A DNA stretch of 64,000 nt from Fistulifera solaris (GCA_030295235.1 AP026123.1:1178001-1242000), one strand, 5' to 3'; shown: positions 1 to 11,603, numbered from the stretch's first letter. Notes: a model not told the origin generated them from the letters alone. Made by a program: numbers and translations.

Positions 1-226
1 TTTAGTCACTACGAAGGCTGTCGTAAACCTACATTATAAGCTATAGTCGCTTCGTAGTTATCTTGGCGTGGATCGCTCTAACCTTATCGGACGAAACTCA
101 AACCCACACACACACAAAATAATAAGGACGAAATAATAAAAAGCGGTGCACGACACAACACAATTTTTCTTGTTGTTGTTGCTCTCATTATATTTTCTTA
201 GAAGCTCCTATTGCTTTCATTCCAGA

Positions 227-1000
227 ATGAGTACCTACAGAGCGAAGATTATTCTGCTGGGAGATTCTCTGACGCAAACATCTTTCGAAGGATGGGGCGG
301 TCATTTAGCGAATGTCTATCAGCGACGAGCGGATGTCATCAACCGCGGCTTTTCCGGTTACAACACGAACTTCTTTCTCCGCTTGCCCATGGAAGAGTTT
401 CCTTGTGATAACTCGCTCGTTACTATTTTCTTTGGAGCCAACGATGCATCGCTGAAAGATGAAAATCCGCATCATTATGTTTCGCTTGAGGACTATTCGC
501 AAAATCTCAAAACGATCTTGGAGCGTGTACGACAAACGTACCCGCATTGCGGGAACAATATCCTGTTCATAACACCTCCGCCTGTCGTTCATGAGCAACG
601 GTTTCAGTGGCAGAAGGAAAAGTATGGCGACAAGGCGACAGGTGTCTTGGAACGGACATTGGAGAATGCGGGCAAATACGCGGCGGCTTGCAAGAAGGTA
701 GCTGCCGAGGTGGGTTTGCCGTGCTTGGATTTGTACACGACCATGCAACTAGAAAACGAATGGCAGCGTTTCTTCAATGATGGTTTGCATTTCTCGGCCG
801 ACGGACACAAGTTTGTGGGTGATGCTTTGGTGAACGCCATTCAAGAGCACTTTCCGAGTTGGACCGTGCACGCAGATCCATTGACCGGGCAATGGGCCAA
901 CAGTGCTTCGACGTGTGAAGGGTTATCCAGTGGCGGTCCTTTTCACGATGAAATCGATCATTTGGAACCGGAGAAAGCATTTGCGAAGCACTTTAAATAG
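227..1000 (+). CDS. GDSL/SGNH esterase, isoamyl-acetate-hydrolase-like
   Basis: A 257-residue SGNH hydrolase resembling yeast/plant IAH1, which cleaves short-chain acetate esters. Block I with the nucleophile Ser (GDSLTQ) lies at residues about 12-17, the oxyanion Gly in RGFSGYN near 45, the GAND block (block III) near 70 and the catalytic Asp/His pair in DGLHFSADGH near 190. Length fits the family (240-260). I start at the ATG at 227; an in-frame GTG at 146 would add a hydrophobic leader but is not a normal eukaryotic start, so secretion is unproven. Single exon, followed by about 200 bp of plain spacer. The true ester substrate cannot be told from sequence. Confidence 0.85.
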   Translation: MSTYRAKIILLGDSLTQTSFEGWGGHLANVYQRRADVINRGFSGYNTNFFLRLPMEEFPCDNSLVTIFFGANDASLKDENPHHYVSLEDYSQNLKTILERVRQTYPHCGNNILFITPPPVVHEQRFQWQKEKYGDKATGVLERTLENAGKYAAACKKVAAEVGLPCLDLYTTMQLENEWQRFFNDGLHFSADGHKFVGDALVNAIQEHFPSWTVHADPLTGQWANSASTCEGLSSGGPFHDEIDHLEPEKAFAKHFK

Positions 1001-1214
1001 GCTTAAGACGGCGAAAACATGTTTACACTATCTATCACATTCTAGGGCAAATGCTGGAAGGTTCCTTGATTCAGAAGAGGCCTAGGAGCAATCAGATAGC
1101 ATCAAATGCTCCAGAGCCAAAAAACAGAACGATCTTTTCAGAACGACTAAAAGGACAAATGAATTTCGTTCTCTTTCCTCTGTTTCGCTCTCCATTACGA
1201 AATACTTGATCAGC

Positions 1215-1985
1215 GTTCCTTGAGCGGCGCAGATTATAAATGACATGCGACCAGGTCGTCCCTTTGCTTCTCTAGTATGCAGAAAACAACTGCTTTTTCA
1301 ACTGATATACTTCTCGGATCGCTCGATAGCCTTCCCATAAATGACAAATGGCATCCTCTTTCGTCGAAACTACTTGAATAACGGTATGTTGCCCGACCAC
1401 TGTAATCGATCCGCCTTATCAATGAAGGACGGCCTGAGTCAGTGGCGGCTAATGTTAAATGCTCGTATGATTCATGAATACGTAAACATGCCCGTCATCC
1501 CTGTCATTCAAGCCGGCGGCTACGCAGAAACTCGAAAAAACCCCGTAGCGAATGAGCTGCCCTGAGATCGGATCTGATTGTTCGTAAGTATTTCACAGTC
1601 CTCAGTGCATCCTAACAAGCCTATCAGAACCGGTGAGTTGGGCAGCGTTTGCTTGGATACGAAAGTAATTTGAGATTCCAGCTGTGAAAAGTCCACGGCA
1701 ATGGACCCATCCCTGGAGAACATCGCTTTAGATACGGCGCTGCTTGTAGAGCTGTCGACCGGATTGGTGCTCACGGCGGCCCGAATTCGCGATGAGAAGT
1801 GATGAGGAGTAAGAATATCGTATCCACTGTCTTCTAGTATCCTCTTATGTGTAGCTTCTAAAACAAAGTTACGGCGGAAACCAAGCCACCGTTGAGTTGT
1901 TGAGGGTCAAGTCGGCGGCGACAAATGCTACCGAGCCAACCCGTCCTGATATGCAGGGATAAACCCCTACTGAAACGATTTTCAT
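1215..1985 (-). pseudogene. Decayed duplicate of the PSMB1-like proteasome subunit gene
   Basis: Read on the minus strand, this stretch aligns along its length with the intact gene at 44893-45805: the leader with SVAFVAAD, the block SKAMFSRDGSIAVDF, the block KQTLPN-PVLIG and the 3' end with VVFCILEKQ are all recognisable, as is untranslated sequence after the stop. The reading frame is broken repeatedly and roughly 75 bp are missing from the middle. The upstream flank is copied too (repeat at 2065-2392), so this is a DNA-level segmental duplicate, not a retrocopy; the parent has no intron, so intron loss cannot decide. Presumed non-functional. Confidence 0.85.
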
Positions 1986-2064
1986 CCGCGGTCTGCGTCA
2001 AGGGCTCTGCTTGACGTCGTCCATTGTGAAAGGTTCCGAAAATTTATAAGCATTTCGGTTTTCC

Positions 2065-2392
2065 CCTTCAAAGGTCGCGTGAATGCACGACAATGAAGGT
2101 GAAAATAATGAGCAAAAAAATCCTGTGCTATGCCCTTGTATTTTGAGCCGAAAAGCACGGTTTGGCCACACTATGCTGTAATAGTATAAAAAAAGCGAGT
2201 GTATGCTTTTAAGTATCATGTCTCTCGTAACGGTACTGAAGATTCGGATCATGTCGCAGTGTGCCTGAAAAATGTCGCTGAGGACGCACGGACAGACTGG
2301 ACCCTCTTGGAGACTCGTGACTCAAAGGAGAAAATGCTTTACAGTGACAGATACTGTAACTTTAAATACACGGGACACGACTTTGTTGAAAC
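2065..2392 (-). repeat. Dispersed about 330-bp promoter-associated repeat, copy A
   Basis: Shares long blocks with 11278-11603 and with the reverse complement of 44458-44815, including an AAATCCTGTGCT-TGCCCTTGT block, GCCGAAAAGCACGGTTTG, ACGGACAGACTGGACCCTCT and CACGGGACACGA. It lies between the PSMB1 pseudogene and PRPF4 (start 2523) and keeps the same orientation to the pseudogene as copy C keeps to the live gene. It has no coding potential that I can support. It may hold a bidirectional promoter (inference). Confidence 0.8.
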
Positions 2393-2522
2393 AAGGCCAT
2401 CGCGACAATACGTTACAACGCAACAACATTACACCCGCATTATTGTGTTTTGTTCCTTTTAGATTTTATACACTCGTCTGTTCATCATTATTTACTCCAG
2501 GTGCAAACAGTAAAACTGAGCA

Positions 2523-4065
2523 ATGGCACAAGTCGACAAAGGTTCTATGGGACAACAACATGCCGCTGGTCAGGTGGAGGTGATGGAACTGACCGCATCG
2601 AGTCAACAGCAGAGGCAAAAGCATGAAGCTGTGTTACTCGATTTGGCTGCTAAAAAGGTTGCCGCCACGGTAGATGTTCCTACGCTTCCGGAGCAAGTAC
2701 GCGCTACCTTGCGTCAGCTGGGATTGCCGGTTCGTTTGTTTGGTGAAAACTTGGCGAATGTGCGTGACCGTCTGCGAATGGAACTAGCGCGGAGACAAGT
2801 AGGCGCAGAAGAGATTTTGAAACAAGAGGAACAAATCAAAAGGGAGCAATTAGAAGAGGAGGAGGAAGTTACAAAGTATACTCGAGCTACGCCAGCGCTT
2901 ATTGAAGCGAGACAGGCGATGACGGCGTTTTCCGTTGGTCGTGCCGCGAAAAGACTGAATGCCGAGCGTGAACTCCGTTCCTTGGCGTTAATGCAAAGAA
3001 AGCGAAACAAAATCGTGAGCGAGGAAGATGAAAAACAACAAGCGGTAGACGATAGTATCCTATCTCAGCTGGATGCAAAGTGTATAAAATTAAGCAGGCA
3101 ACTTCGACAAGTTGGTTTGTCTGGATCTCAGTACGGAGACAGTCGTGCACTTTCGTCGATTTGTACGCAATCAGTGGCGGGTATACCGCTTGTGGCGACG
3201 GCGAGTTGGTCTGGATCAATACATCTCTGGGATGGGAGATCCTCTGCCATTGAACCCTTGGGGCAAAAGACTTTGTGTCACGAAGACCGTGTAATGGGTA
3301 TCAGCATGATTCCCCTCGATCACGACGACGCGCTGATAGCGACAGCTTCAATCGATATGACTGGTAAATTGTGGAAAATCACAAAATCATATGTAGTTAT
3401 GAACGAAGATGAAGAAGAAAGTGCGGAGAGCAGCGTTTTTAGTATCACTGAAGCTTCACATCTCACAGGTCACGCCGCTCGTTTGTGTAGAACTGCATTC
3501 CATCCAATGAAACGGCACGTGGCCACAACAAGCTTTGATCATACGTGGAGGTTGTGGGATGTAGAGACTGGGAAGAATATCCTCCTTCAAGATGGGCATT
3601 GGAAGGAATGTTACGGCGTCGGATTTCATCCTGACGGTAGCCTGTGTTCGACTTCGGACTTTTCGGGAGTCGTCCACGTGTGGGATCTTCGAACAGGAAA
3701 GTCAATCAAGCACTTTATGGGACATGCGAAACGGGTACTCAATACTGAATTTCACCCAAACGGGTTCCAGTTGGCCACATCTGGTGACGATGGCACTATC
3801 AAAATCTGGGATTTGCGCAAAAGGAAGATGACTGCCAACATACCTGCACACTCTAATTTGATCACCAACACTCGTTTTGATGCAACAGGAGAATACATGG
3901 TGTCCTCCTCTTTCGATGGAACAGTTTGTCTTTTGGGGGGCGAGGGATTGGAAAATGCTGAACCGATTGCATGGCCATGATGGAAAAGTCAGTGGTGCTG
4001 ACATACTAGAGGATCACTCTATTATATCTTGCGGTTTTGACAAGACTTTGAAATTATGGAGCTAA
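2523..4065 (+). CDS. PRPF4: U4/U6 snRNP WD40 protein PRPF4/Prp4
   Basis: Spliceosomal protein of the U4/U6 particle, acting in the nucleus with PRPF3 and cyclophilin H. The N-terminal third carries the Prp4-type splicing-factor motif (residues about 55-95, with RQLGLPVRLFGE), then a charged helical stretch, then about seven WD40 repeats from residue 200, with repeat ends such as WRLWDVETG, VHVWDLRTG and IKIWDLRKR. The frame is interrupted near 3930-3940, at a T4G6 run: the last one and a half repeats (ending FDKTLKLWS, stop 4065) are one base out of frame. Removing one base there gives 513 residues, the normal size. I read this as a sequence error because all downstream WD residues are kept. 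Start ATG 2523. Confidence 0.92.
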
Positions 4066-4535
4066 TTAATTACAGAAAAGTAGTGCGTCTGTGTCGGAAG
4101 CACGTAAAATGTAATATTCAAACTTCTTAGTATTTTACTACGAGCTATAGAAAGAATGGGCACCTAAAGCGTTATTTTTCGTCACAATCATTCACGACAA
4201 CAACATGGATGAAGTCTCAAACGTGGCTTGAAAGATTATCTTTGCTTCTTAGACCTGAAAGTCGGGAGTATTTATTTATACAAAAGAAAACTACCATCAT
4301 AGATCGTTTCCGGGACTGGAATATTATTGATTCACAAGAAAAATAATATACACTTCCAACGATAGTCCATGCCCGACCTGCCTCGACCAAGGTAACACGG
4401 AGTATAAAAAAAGGACGATGATGATTATTATTTCACAATAACAAAAGGCGGGCCTATATGATCATATATTGATGAAAGCGTTCATATCGCTTCATTCGCA
4501 AAGCCTTAATATTATGATTGCAATTGACCTTCAAA
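4066..4535. other. Intergenic spacer
   Basis: AT-rich spacer between PRPF4 and the methyltransferase gene. I see no conserved reading frame, tRNA fold or repeat; it presumably holds the 3' end of PRPF4 and the promoter of the next gene. Confidence 0.5.
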
Positions 4536-6212
4536 ATGGAGCCCGCCTCGTCGTTACGCGCACAGCCACAAGTAAGGGAGCAAGAAAGCACGGTAATGCT
4601 GCGCGGTAGAGAAAAGCGTCGACACCTTGCGGCTTCAGCAATCGACTTGCGAGACCCATTTGAACTTATTTCGTTGGCTGTTCGTTTCGATGAAAGCACT
4701 GAAAACGAGTCTCTTCTAAGGACGCCGCTGGAAAGAGGAAGTTTTTACGATACGCAACAATTTGTTGAGGTTCTCGAGTTCTTGCGAGAGCAAACGAAGC
4801 CCCATTCAAAAAGGACACAACAATCACCGTTTCTCGAGAAGAATCGGCTTCTTGCAGTAACGCCGATAATTTTGTCGGGTGTGTTATCCACTATTCAGAG
4901 TCAGCGCGAGCTGTCTGATAAATGTCCTTATTCGATGAGTCTTTCATCGGAGCTTGTCACGGCATGCCAAACCATGCGACACGCAGCGTTATCAAGATTG
5001 CGTACGAAAAAGCAAAGAGGACGTACGCAGCGAGTGATTATCCCATTTTTCTGTGTTACTGTTCTCATCTCCATTTACGTGGGAAGCTTGCTAGAAATGA
5101 AAGAGCTCGTATCAAAGTTGGGTTTTGTTGATTCGTGCATGGAGGCCGGGCTGAACGCTGAGAATGCTACGAACGAACACTACCATAAAGTCTGTCGCAT
5201 CTCTGACGCGTATCTTTGGGATCAGTACAAAGCCTACTCGTTGAAACTTGAGGGGTCGTGCTCTATCGGGAAGCATCTATGCTATCACAACTTGTTACGC
5301 GACCGTTATCGAGAAGCTCCATTTTCGATGCATGCCTCCCTTTCACAAGAATTGATTACGTTGGAAGAGATGGAATCAAGTTCGTTTTCAGAACTTATTG
5401 CAGGATCAAGTAAAAGGACTAGGACAAAAGAAAAAACAGACATTTCGTGGTTGGGTGACACAAACGTAAACAGAGCGCTGGCTGAAGCACTTCGAGAATA
5501 TTTACCTGCTAATACACATCTTTCTGTTCTGGATGTCGGTTGTGGCGTCGGTGGTACTCTGTATCCTCTCCTTTCCACTTATGCATCAACTGCTGAAACG
5601 AACAGAAACTTTCGCTATCACGGAATGTCTCTGAGTGGGGCAGAAATCAATTTCGCACGGCGCTTAGCCTCATACCATGACATTACAGCCGATGTGGCAG
5701 TTTTTGAGAAAAAGAATTATGACGCCCCTTTACCTTCCGCTACTTTCACGGCCGTTCTGGCTGTTGAGTCCCTCTCGTACAGTCCGGATATCAAAGCAAC
5801 GCTGTCAAATCTGCTAAAGTCAGTACAAAGAGGGGGACTTTTGATTATAGTTGATAAGGTGATTGCTGCAAAAGCTCAACAATCATCAGCGGGTGCTGAT
5901 CCGCAGTTTCAAATATCGTCTATCTCGCATACTCAATGGATGACAGCAATAAAACATATTGGGTGTCAGCTCGAGCTCGCCCGCGACCTTAGCTTAGAAT
6001 ACGAAGTATTGTCGAACGAGCGTTTTGATCAGTTTTCCGTGTATTGGCACTACCGGATTCCGTTCTTGTGGGCATCGAAGAGCTCAGCAGGTCGTCGTGT
6101 CGTGGAGTTGACAGAGGATCTTGTTACTGTTGTTAGAGAAAAGGCACAGAGACGTGAAGCTTTTCGGACGGCTGGTGCTACATACAACATGTACATATGT
6201 CGCAAGTTGTAA
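4536..6212 (+). CDS. Membrane-anchored class I SAM methyltransferase
   Basis: A 558-residue protein. Motif I of the Rossmann SAM-binding fold, LDVGCGVGGTLYPL, is at about 331-344; motif II/post-II is in the region with HGMSLSGAEI; an acidic loop with DAPLPSATFTAVLAVESL and the strand GGLLIIVDKV near 440 follow. This order is that of type 11 methyltransferases acting on small lipophilic substrates such as sterols, tocopherol precursors or quinones, but the substrate cannot be named. One strong membrane segment lies at about 167-187 (IIPFFCVTVLISIYVG), separating a basic N-terminal region from the enzyme domain, unusual for this fold. Single exon; ATG 4536 is the first in frame. Confidence 0.8.
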   Translation: MEPASSLRAQPQVREQESTVMLRGREKRRHLAASAIDLRDPFELISLAVRFDESTENESLLRTPLERGSFYDTQQFVEVLEFLREQTKPHSKRTQQSPFLEKNRLLAVTPIILSGVLSTIQSQRELSDKCPYSMSLSSELVTACQTMRHAALSRLRTKKQRGRTQRVIIPFFCVTVLISIYVGSLLEMKELVSKLGFVDSCMEAGLNAENATNEHYHKVCRISDAYLWDQYKAYSLKLEGSCSIGKHLCYHNLLRDRYREAPFSMHASLSQELITLEEMESSSFSELIAGSSKRTRTKEKTDISWLGDTNVNRALAEALREYLPANTHLSVLDVGCGVGGTLYPLLSTYASTAETNRNFRYHGMSLSGAEINFARRLASYHDITADVAVFEKKNYDAPLPSATFTAVLAVESLSYSPDIKATLSNLLKSVQRGGLLIIVDKVIAAKAQQSSAGADPQFQISSISHTQWMTAIKHIGCQLELARDLSLEYEVLSNERFDQFSVYWHYRIPFLWASKSSAGRRVVELTEDLVTVVREKAQRREAFRTAGATYNMYICRKL

Positions 6213-6898
6213 TTCAAAGGTGATTTTGATAATTGCTTTGGCCTGACTTGCGACGAACTCGACTATCTGCCTTACAGCGGCGGAAGTATGTTGTGATAAG
6301 ATTCCGCGCCGATCCGGCTCTTTGAGTTCAACCAAACTTTAGCGTGCAACAAATTGGCGTCCTCACAAAGTTTGGTGTTGACGTTCATTCACAAAGTAGC
6401 CTCTTAAAGCAGCAAATGATGAGAACATTTTAGTAGCAACGAGAGCGACAAAAGTATGACCTGGTGTTACTTGAAAATACTGGTGTATTATTTCGAAACT
6501 ACATTGTAAATTATAACAAGCCATTTGCCCTTGACAACTTTTATAAAGTCTTTTGAGAAACAACAGAATATTGTTTCCTATTCACCCGTGCAAGCGATTG
6601 CGTGTTGACGGTTCAATTGCATCTAGCTATTTTATCCAAAGACCAAAAGACTGTTAGAAGGGTGATTGAAACTCAGTCGTGAAGAAAATTGCTTACATTT
6701 TTCGCCATAGTGGAATAATCGCATCACAAAAACTTCGTGAACACAAGAAGTGCTGGCTTCGCCGTAAAGATGATTGAGAAGCAAAGATCATCAAAGATGT
6801 TGGATATGAAGTAATGTCATTATTTCTTTGTTGACTTCACGAGTCACTTTGTTACGTATTAGAGTGTTTTGGAAAGATTTTTTAGTAACTGATTCGCC
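6213..6898. other. Intergenic spacer
   Basis: About 690 bp without a supported gene, repeat or RNA. Short open frames on the minus strand have no domain and no intron signals that extend them. Confidence 0.5.
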
Positions 6899-8067
6899 AT
6901 GGTGTGCAAGGCGATTCTTTGTCGATTGGCGCTGCTTCTGTTTACCTTTTCGGGCGTGAAATCGCAATTATTCGATCCTCCCACTCTTGGAAGAATATCG
7001 AATAATTATTTTGGATCTAGAACTTCCTATGCAGTCAAACCCCAGCCCTCGCGGCAACAATCAAATCCAAGGCATGGAAAACCTGTCGCCACGGATCAAA
7101 TTGGCGACCAAGAAACGAGGGACATGATCAACTCTTTTTGGCTAGAGAATCGAGAAATTCGTTCATTGGTAAGATTTTGTACTCCAATCCGCAACGCTTG
7201 TTCCAACTCTCACTCGTGTATATCGTGAATCATGTAAAGCTAAGGTATACGGGATATTGGCAGCTCAACTCATCTTCACGGCTTTATCGGTAACAGTATT
7301 CGGAACAAATCCAGCGATAAAGCGATGGATTCTCGGTTCCGGACTCGGCATCTACGCCCCGTTGGTGTGTGCACTAATCTCTCTCTGTACGGTACTGGTC
7401 ATGACCTTTAGCACCCATGCAAGACGGTCCTCGCCGCTCAAATATAACCTTCTTGCTCTCTTCACTTTTGGAGAAGCAATAAGCGTCGGGTTTGTGACAA
7501 GTTTCTACAAATTTCGTTCGGTAGTGACGGCTATGCTTGCAACGGCGCTTGCGACAACTGCTATCTCTGTTTACACTGTCAGGCAAAAGAATCCTAGATA
7601 TGATTTGACACAATGGGGGCCGCATTGTCATCGTAAGTATCACGGATCTTTTCGATTCTGCAGAGTACCCTTGTTCTTCTGCACTCAAACATCCTTTGAA
7701 GTTGTGGTTTGGTATTTGTTACTCTTTCTTTTGTCAAGCTATTGCAGAGTTTTGGTACCATTCCTACTATTATCCCGTTAAACGATTCCTTGTTTGCTTT
7801 TCTGGGAGCGTGCATGTTTTCATTTTACCTTGCACACGACACCAGGCTCATCGTCGCCGGAAAGCATAGCAAGTATCGGATGAATAATGAGGACTATGTT
7901 TTCGGTGCGAGTAAGTGACCAAACGATGTATGGCAACTTTAGTCATGCATTTCTTCCAGCTTCAACTCACAATATTTGTGTCCTTGACAGTGACTCTGTA
8001 CATGGATATCATATCCTTATTTTTGCAACTCCTGGACCTTCTAGCGGATAAAGACAACAAAAAGTGA
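6899..8067 (+). CDS. Bax-inhibitor-1/TMBIM family membrane protein
   Basis: Four exons: 6899-7168, 7245-7632, 7702-7910 and 7991-8067, all with GT/AG introns of 69-80 bp and matching phases. The product (314 residues) has a hydrophobic leader at 1-20, a soluble spacer, then about seven membrane segments of the UPF0005 type, starting with VYGILAAQL and ending in the family block HDTRLIVAGKH...DYVFGAMTLYMDII. Relatives sit in ER, Golgi or mitochondrial membranes and modulate calcium leak and cell death. The frame needs one extra G in the G5 run at about 7615-7619 (giving DLTQWGAALSS); with it, the exon 2/3 junction falls into phase, which supports a one-base sequence error. Confidence 0.85.
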
Positions 8068-8818
8068 CCAAGAAGAAGTCGTCATTGATACGATTTGACG
8101 CTCGAGCTTGAATTCATGTAAGCCGGACTGTCATTGAGCTAAAGGAAGTTGATAAAGAAAGTATGATATGGAGGTAACGAAGTATTTTTGGATTGAAGTT
8201 CGTCCTGCTGCTGCTCATCGTTATTTTTTGTGAGTTTGTGAGTACCGGTACCTGGTAACCAGAGTAACCTTAACCGAATCCTGGTGCGAGGCAGTGCCCG
8301 TTTGGTTCCGAGTTCCAAGTGCCGATACGGTATTGGTGATGTTTGTGTCATGTGTAAAGTACAGTGCGGCGAGCGGCGTTTGGGATTGCGTGTACAGCTT
8401 TACGCAGTGTGATAAAGTGCGTTTAGTGTCCAATGACTCAGTCCCGGAGTCCTCGTGAAAGTTTCTATAAAGTTGGAAGTAGAGATTAACGTTTTGCTAT
8501 AAATATTGTTTAAATAAAAATAGTCTTCGTCGTACCGTCTTTACTATTATGCACCTTTATAATTTCTTCATTCCCAGTCCATTTTTTCAGCATTGTCCAT
8601 CCGAAATGGTGCAATAAATCCAAAAACTCCTGTGGCCCCGGACTTCGCACCTCGCCTTGTAAGCTTCGATATTTCGAAAAAACCGGCATTAGCTAGACGA
8701 AAAAGGAGCAAGTAGATGGTCAAGGAACCACATTTCCTATGACAAGGGCAACAGTTTTACCAATCTTAAAGTGTAACTGCGTCCTTATTGTCTTTGCTCG
8801 AGATTAGTTCAATTGCAG
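8068..8818. other. Intergenic spacer
   Basis: About 750 bp with no supported gene. The ATG at 8819 follows a TTGCAG, so an upstream non-coding or coding exon ending here is possible, but I see no convincing partner. Confidence 0.4.
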
Positions 8819-10392
8819 ATGAATTTTTCGAGCGGAGGGAGGGGAGAGCAAGGAGGAAGAGGTCCTATTCCGAGGCTATCCTCTGGCGAGCAGTCGTCAC
8901 CGGAGGAGTCGTCCCCTAACAAAGCCATCAAACCAAAATTCACGAGGGACAGTAGAATCAGTCCGTCAAAATCGTTTCAGAAGAGGATATCACAAAGAGA
9001 AGGCGAGCCTATCGGCACAAAGTTTCGAAGCGATGAAGCTATCTCTTCTTCTTCCTCGAAAGAAGATGTACATTCCTTGGCAGTTGAAAACGACACGAAG
9101 CCCCTTATTTCGTCTCGGTTAAGAAAAGCTTCTATTGGATCAAAGTCTGATGTCTCGCGTACTTTTGCGACTTTGGATGACAAGGATTCACGGTTTGCTG
9201 GTTCTAGATCAAAAGACTTTTCGCCAGATCATGATATAATACCAGTGTCACGGTCCAATCGAACAAGCGAAGACACGAAAAGGACCCACTATCGATTCAC
9301 TGCCCCACAAAGACGAACACGTTCGCTGGATGGTGCAGACATTGACGAGATAATAAGTCGTGAGATTCTATCTCCAATGGCAAGAAGGACAAAAGTGAAG
9401 ACGATGTTGTCGATAACGCACGACGGCCCGTGAGAATCACTGGGAGGAGACGGTCATCGACAGGTGAGAGCCCAGAAAGAAGAATACCGTCGAGGTCATT
9501 TCGAACTTTGGTTCGGCGAGATCTTGTGTCTTCAAATGATTTTGTAAAGGAGAGAGAGCGTTTTGCTGGTTCTGAAAGAACAAATGATGAGGAAGGTCGT
9601 CGATCGAGTTTTTCGAGTCCAGCACGAAGTGCAACAGGTAACTCGGTCGCAAGGATGCTTCGCAGTTCCAGCACTGGTGAGTTTTCAGGTGGTTCGCTTA
9701 TTGGTGGAGACGCCTCTTCGGTCGGTTTAAACCAGCGGGGAGAACGCGATGTGCCATTAGTTGACACTATTCCTAGTGCTTTGCGGACTCCGGAGAAAAG
9801 ATACCGACGACAGCGAGTTGCATTACCAGCGTTTCTATTTGATCCAGTTTCTGACAAATCGCCTGGGGCTAAAACTCCTTTTTCGACAAAATTAATGGAG
9901 AGTACAAGCTCGGACTCCAGTGAGCAACGTCTCGCACGAAACAAAGAAGGTGTTGATGTTCGTTTTCAAGCAAATTTGCCTTCGTGCCCATCTGTTTCAA
10001 CGTTTCTTGCTGATTCATGCGTGGTCTTATTTGACGGGGCACCTAACTTGCCGCAGAGAACTGTTGATGACCTTGAAGCTGGTGGGCTGGAACCTCCGAG
10101 AGAAGACGAATCAAAGTCAAAGTCGGAGGCGCCATTGTCATTCATCTCGTTTTTCTTGAACGAAGAAAACGATGAAAGGAGTTCAATCACTGTCGAATCT
10201 TTAGAGGATGACAATAAATCGGTCAGCTCCTATTGTCCCTCCATAGCAGACTGCATTTCGACTGGTACCTCAATGGCAGACGAAGCCCCAAAAATGCCTG
10301 GACGCGGGGTTTCGCAGCTCAGCATGGAAAGTGGAAATGCACTAGGTGAGATGGACGACGATAAGTCCGCTTATGAGTCGCTGAATGAATAA
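8819..10392 (+). CDS. Disordered Ser/Arg/Asp-rich protein of unknown function
   Basis: I do not recognise this protein. After allowing for one frame change it is about 524 residues, rich in Ser, Arg, Glu and Asp, with no membrane segment or fold. It has phosphorylation-like clusters (SSSSKED, RRRSSTGE) and an acidic Ser-rich C-terminus. The frame changes near 9390, at an A4 run: adding one A joins the part ending RRTK to SEDDVVDNARRPV without loss. Both halves share the same composition, which supports one gene. A long open frame on the opposite strand (9297-9944) is a composition shadow. Role unknown. Confidence 0.6.
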
Positions 10393-10535
10393 AAAATTTT
10401 GGATTCAAAATGAAAACTACGCGAGTTACGTACTGCCCTTAATGCTTATTGTCCGGTCGCTTTGGAAAACAATCTTAAATACTTTCATTGGTATCATGAT
10501 GGCGGATGGTCTATGCCCCCAAGAAAGCAACATCG

Positions 10536-11146
10536 TTACCAGTTGTATTGCCATTTGCTTGTATCGCCTCCGAGACGTTGCTGTATGTGTGACGCAGATT
10601 CTGTCGCTTCGACTCGCGTCAATGAATCCTTGTGCAATCTATCCTGGTCTTTGACAGCTTGTAAAACTGAATGAATATTGGTTTCTAGCACCATACCACC
10701 CATCACAATTTCATCTAACACATAGTGAACCTGCAAGGAGATAAAAAAAGTGAGAAGATTTTAATGGATACGCCGAATGACTAATCTTTATCACGTACTC
10801 TGTCAGAGTGAAAAATCAAATCGAGCTCGCAAACTGACTCGAAGCACCGATCTAAGGACTCCACAAAGACTTGAATAAGATCCAAAATTCCTAGGTCGGA
10901 CTCTTGACTATCAACGGCAAATACAAAGAAAAGTGTTGCGTAATGGCGGTAGATCAATTTGATGTTGTCTCCCCATTCTGGAATGGCTCCTTCCAAATAA
11001 TTGCAAAATGAATCTGGTCTTGCAGCGACCTGTTGAAAGACTCTACGAATAACACTCTGTTGTAAAGATTCAGACTCGACCGACTGGTAAAACTTTACAA
11101 GACGAGGCTTGCCATGATTGTTGACTATTATTATTCCCTTGATCAT
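10536..11146 (-). CDS. AP3S: AP-3 adaptor complex small (sigma) subunit
   Basis: Two exons, 10799-11146 and 10536-10730 (minus strand), with a 68-bp intron (GTACGT...CAG) in phase 0; 180 residues. The longin-fold start IKGIIIVNNHGKPRLVKFYQ and the exon 2 block YVLDEIVMGGMVLETN are diagnostic for AP-3 rather than AP-1 or AP-2 sigma. AP-3 sorts cargo from Golgi/endosomes to vacuole-like organelles. The start ATG lies only about 130 bp from dispersed repeat copy B, which is therefore likely to be in its promoter. Confidence 0.93.
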
Positions 11147-11277
11147 GGTGTCGTCTCTCCTGTCTCTGTATCACGCTTGAGCGGCTTTTATTTACTCAGT
11201 AATGTGTTACGAACAATCAAAGGATTCTCTTTGTTGTTACGATTCCAAGAAAGATTGAAAAGAGATCGCTTATTAGC

Positions 11278-11603
11278 TTCAAAGGTTTCTAAATGGCACA
11301 AAGATGAAGGTGAACAGCAATGGGCAAAAAATCCTGTGCTATTATGCCCTTGTGTATTTTGGGCCGAAAAGCACGGTTTGCACACACTACGTCTTAAGTG
11401 TACTAAAAAGTTAGAGTGAGATTTGAGTTGTGTCTATATCGGAACGGTAATCCTAAATAAAGCTTTTGTCGCAGTGTGCATTTCAAATGTCGCAGGGGAT
11501 GTACGGACAGACTGGACCCTCTTTAGACTCGTGATCCAGAGACAGATAAGTTGGACAGTAACGTAAACTGTGGTATCCAAATACACGGGACACGATTTTT
11601 TCT
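11278..11603 (-). repeat. Dispersed about 330-bp promoter-associated repeat, copy B
   Basis: Second copy of the element also found at 2065-2392 and 44458-44815, with the same ordered blocks from AAGGTGAA...AATCCTGTGCT through ACGGACAGACTGGACCCTCT to CACGGGACACGA. Its orientation to AP-3 sigma downstream equals that of copy C to PSMB1. Confidence 0.8.

Noticed and set aside
3925-3945. Programmed ribosomal frameshift in PRPF4
   Set aside because: No shift signal is known for this gene, and many unrelated genes in the window show the same kind of one-base change at base runs, so sequence error is simpler.
9297-9944. 215-codon open frame on the minus strand
   Set aside because: It lies opposite the disordered gene at 8819-10392, has no domain, and its length is explained by the Ser/Arg codon bias of the other strand.
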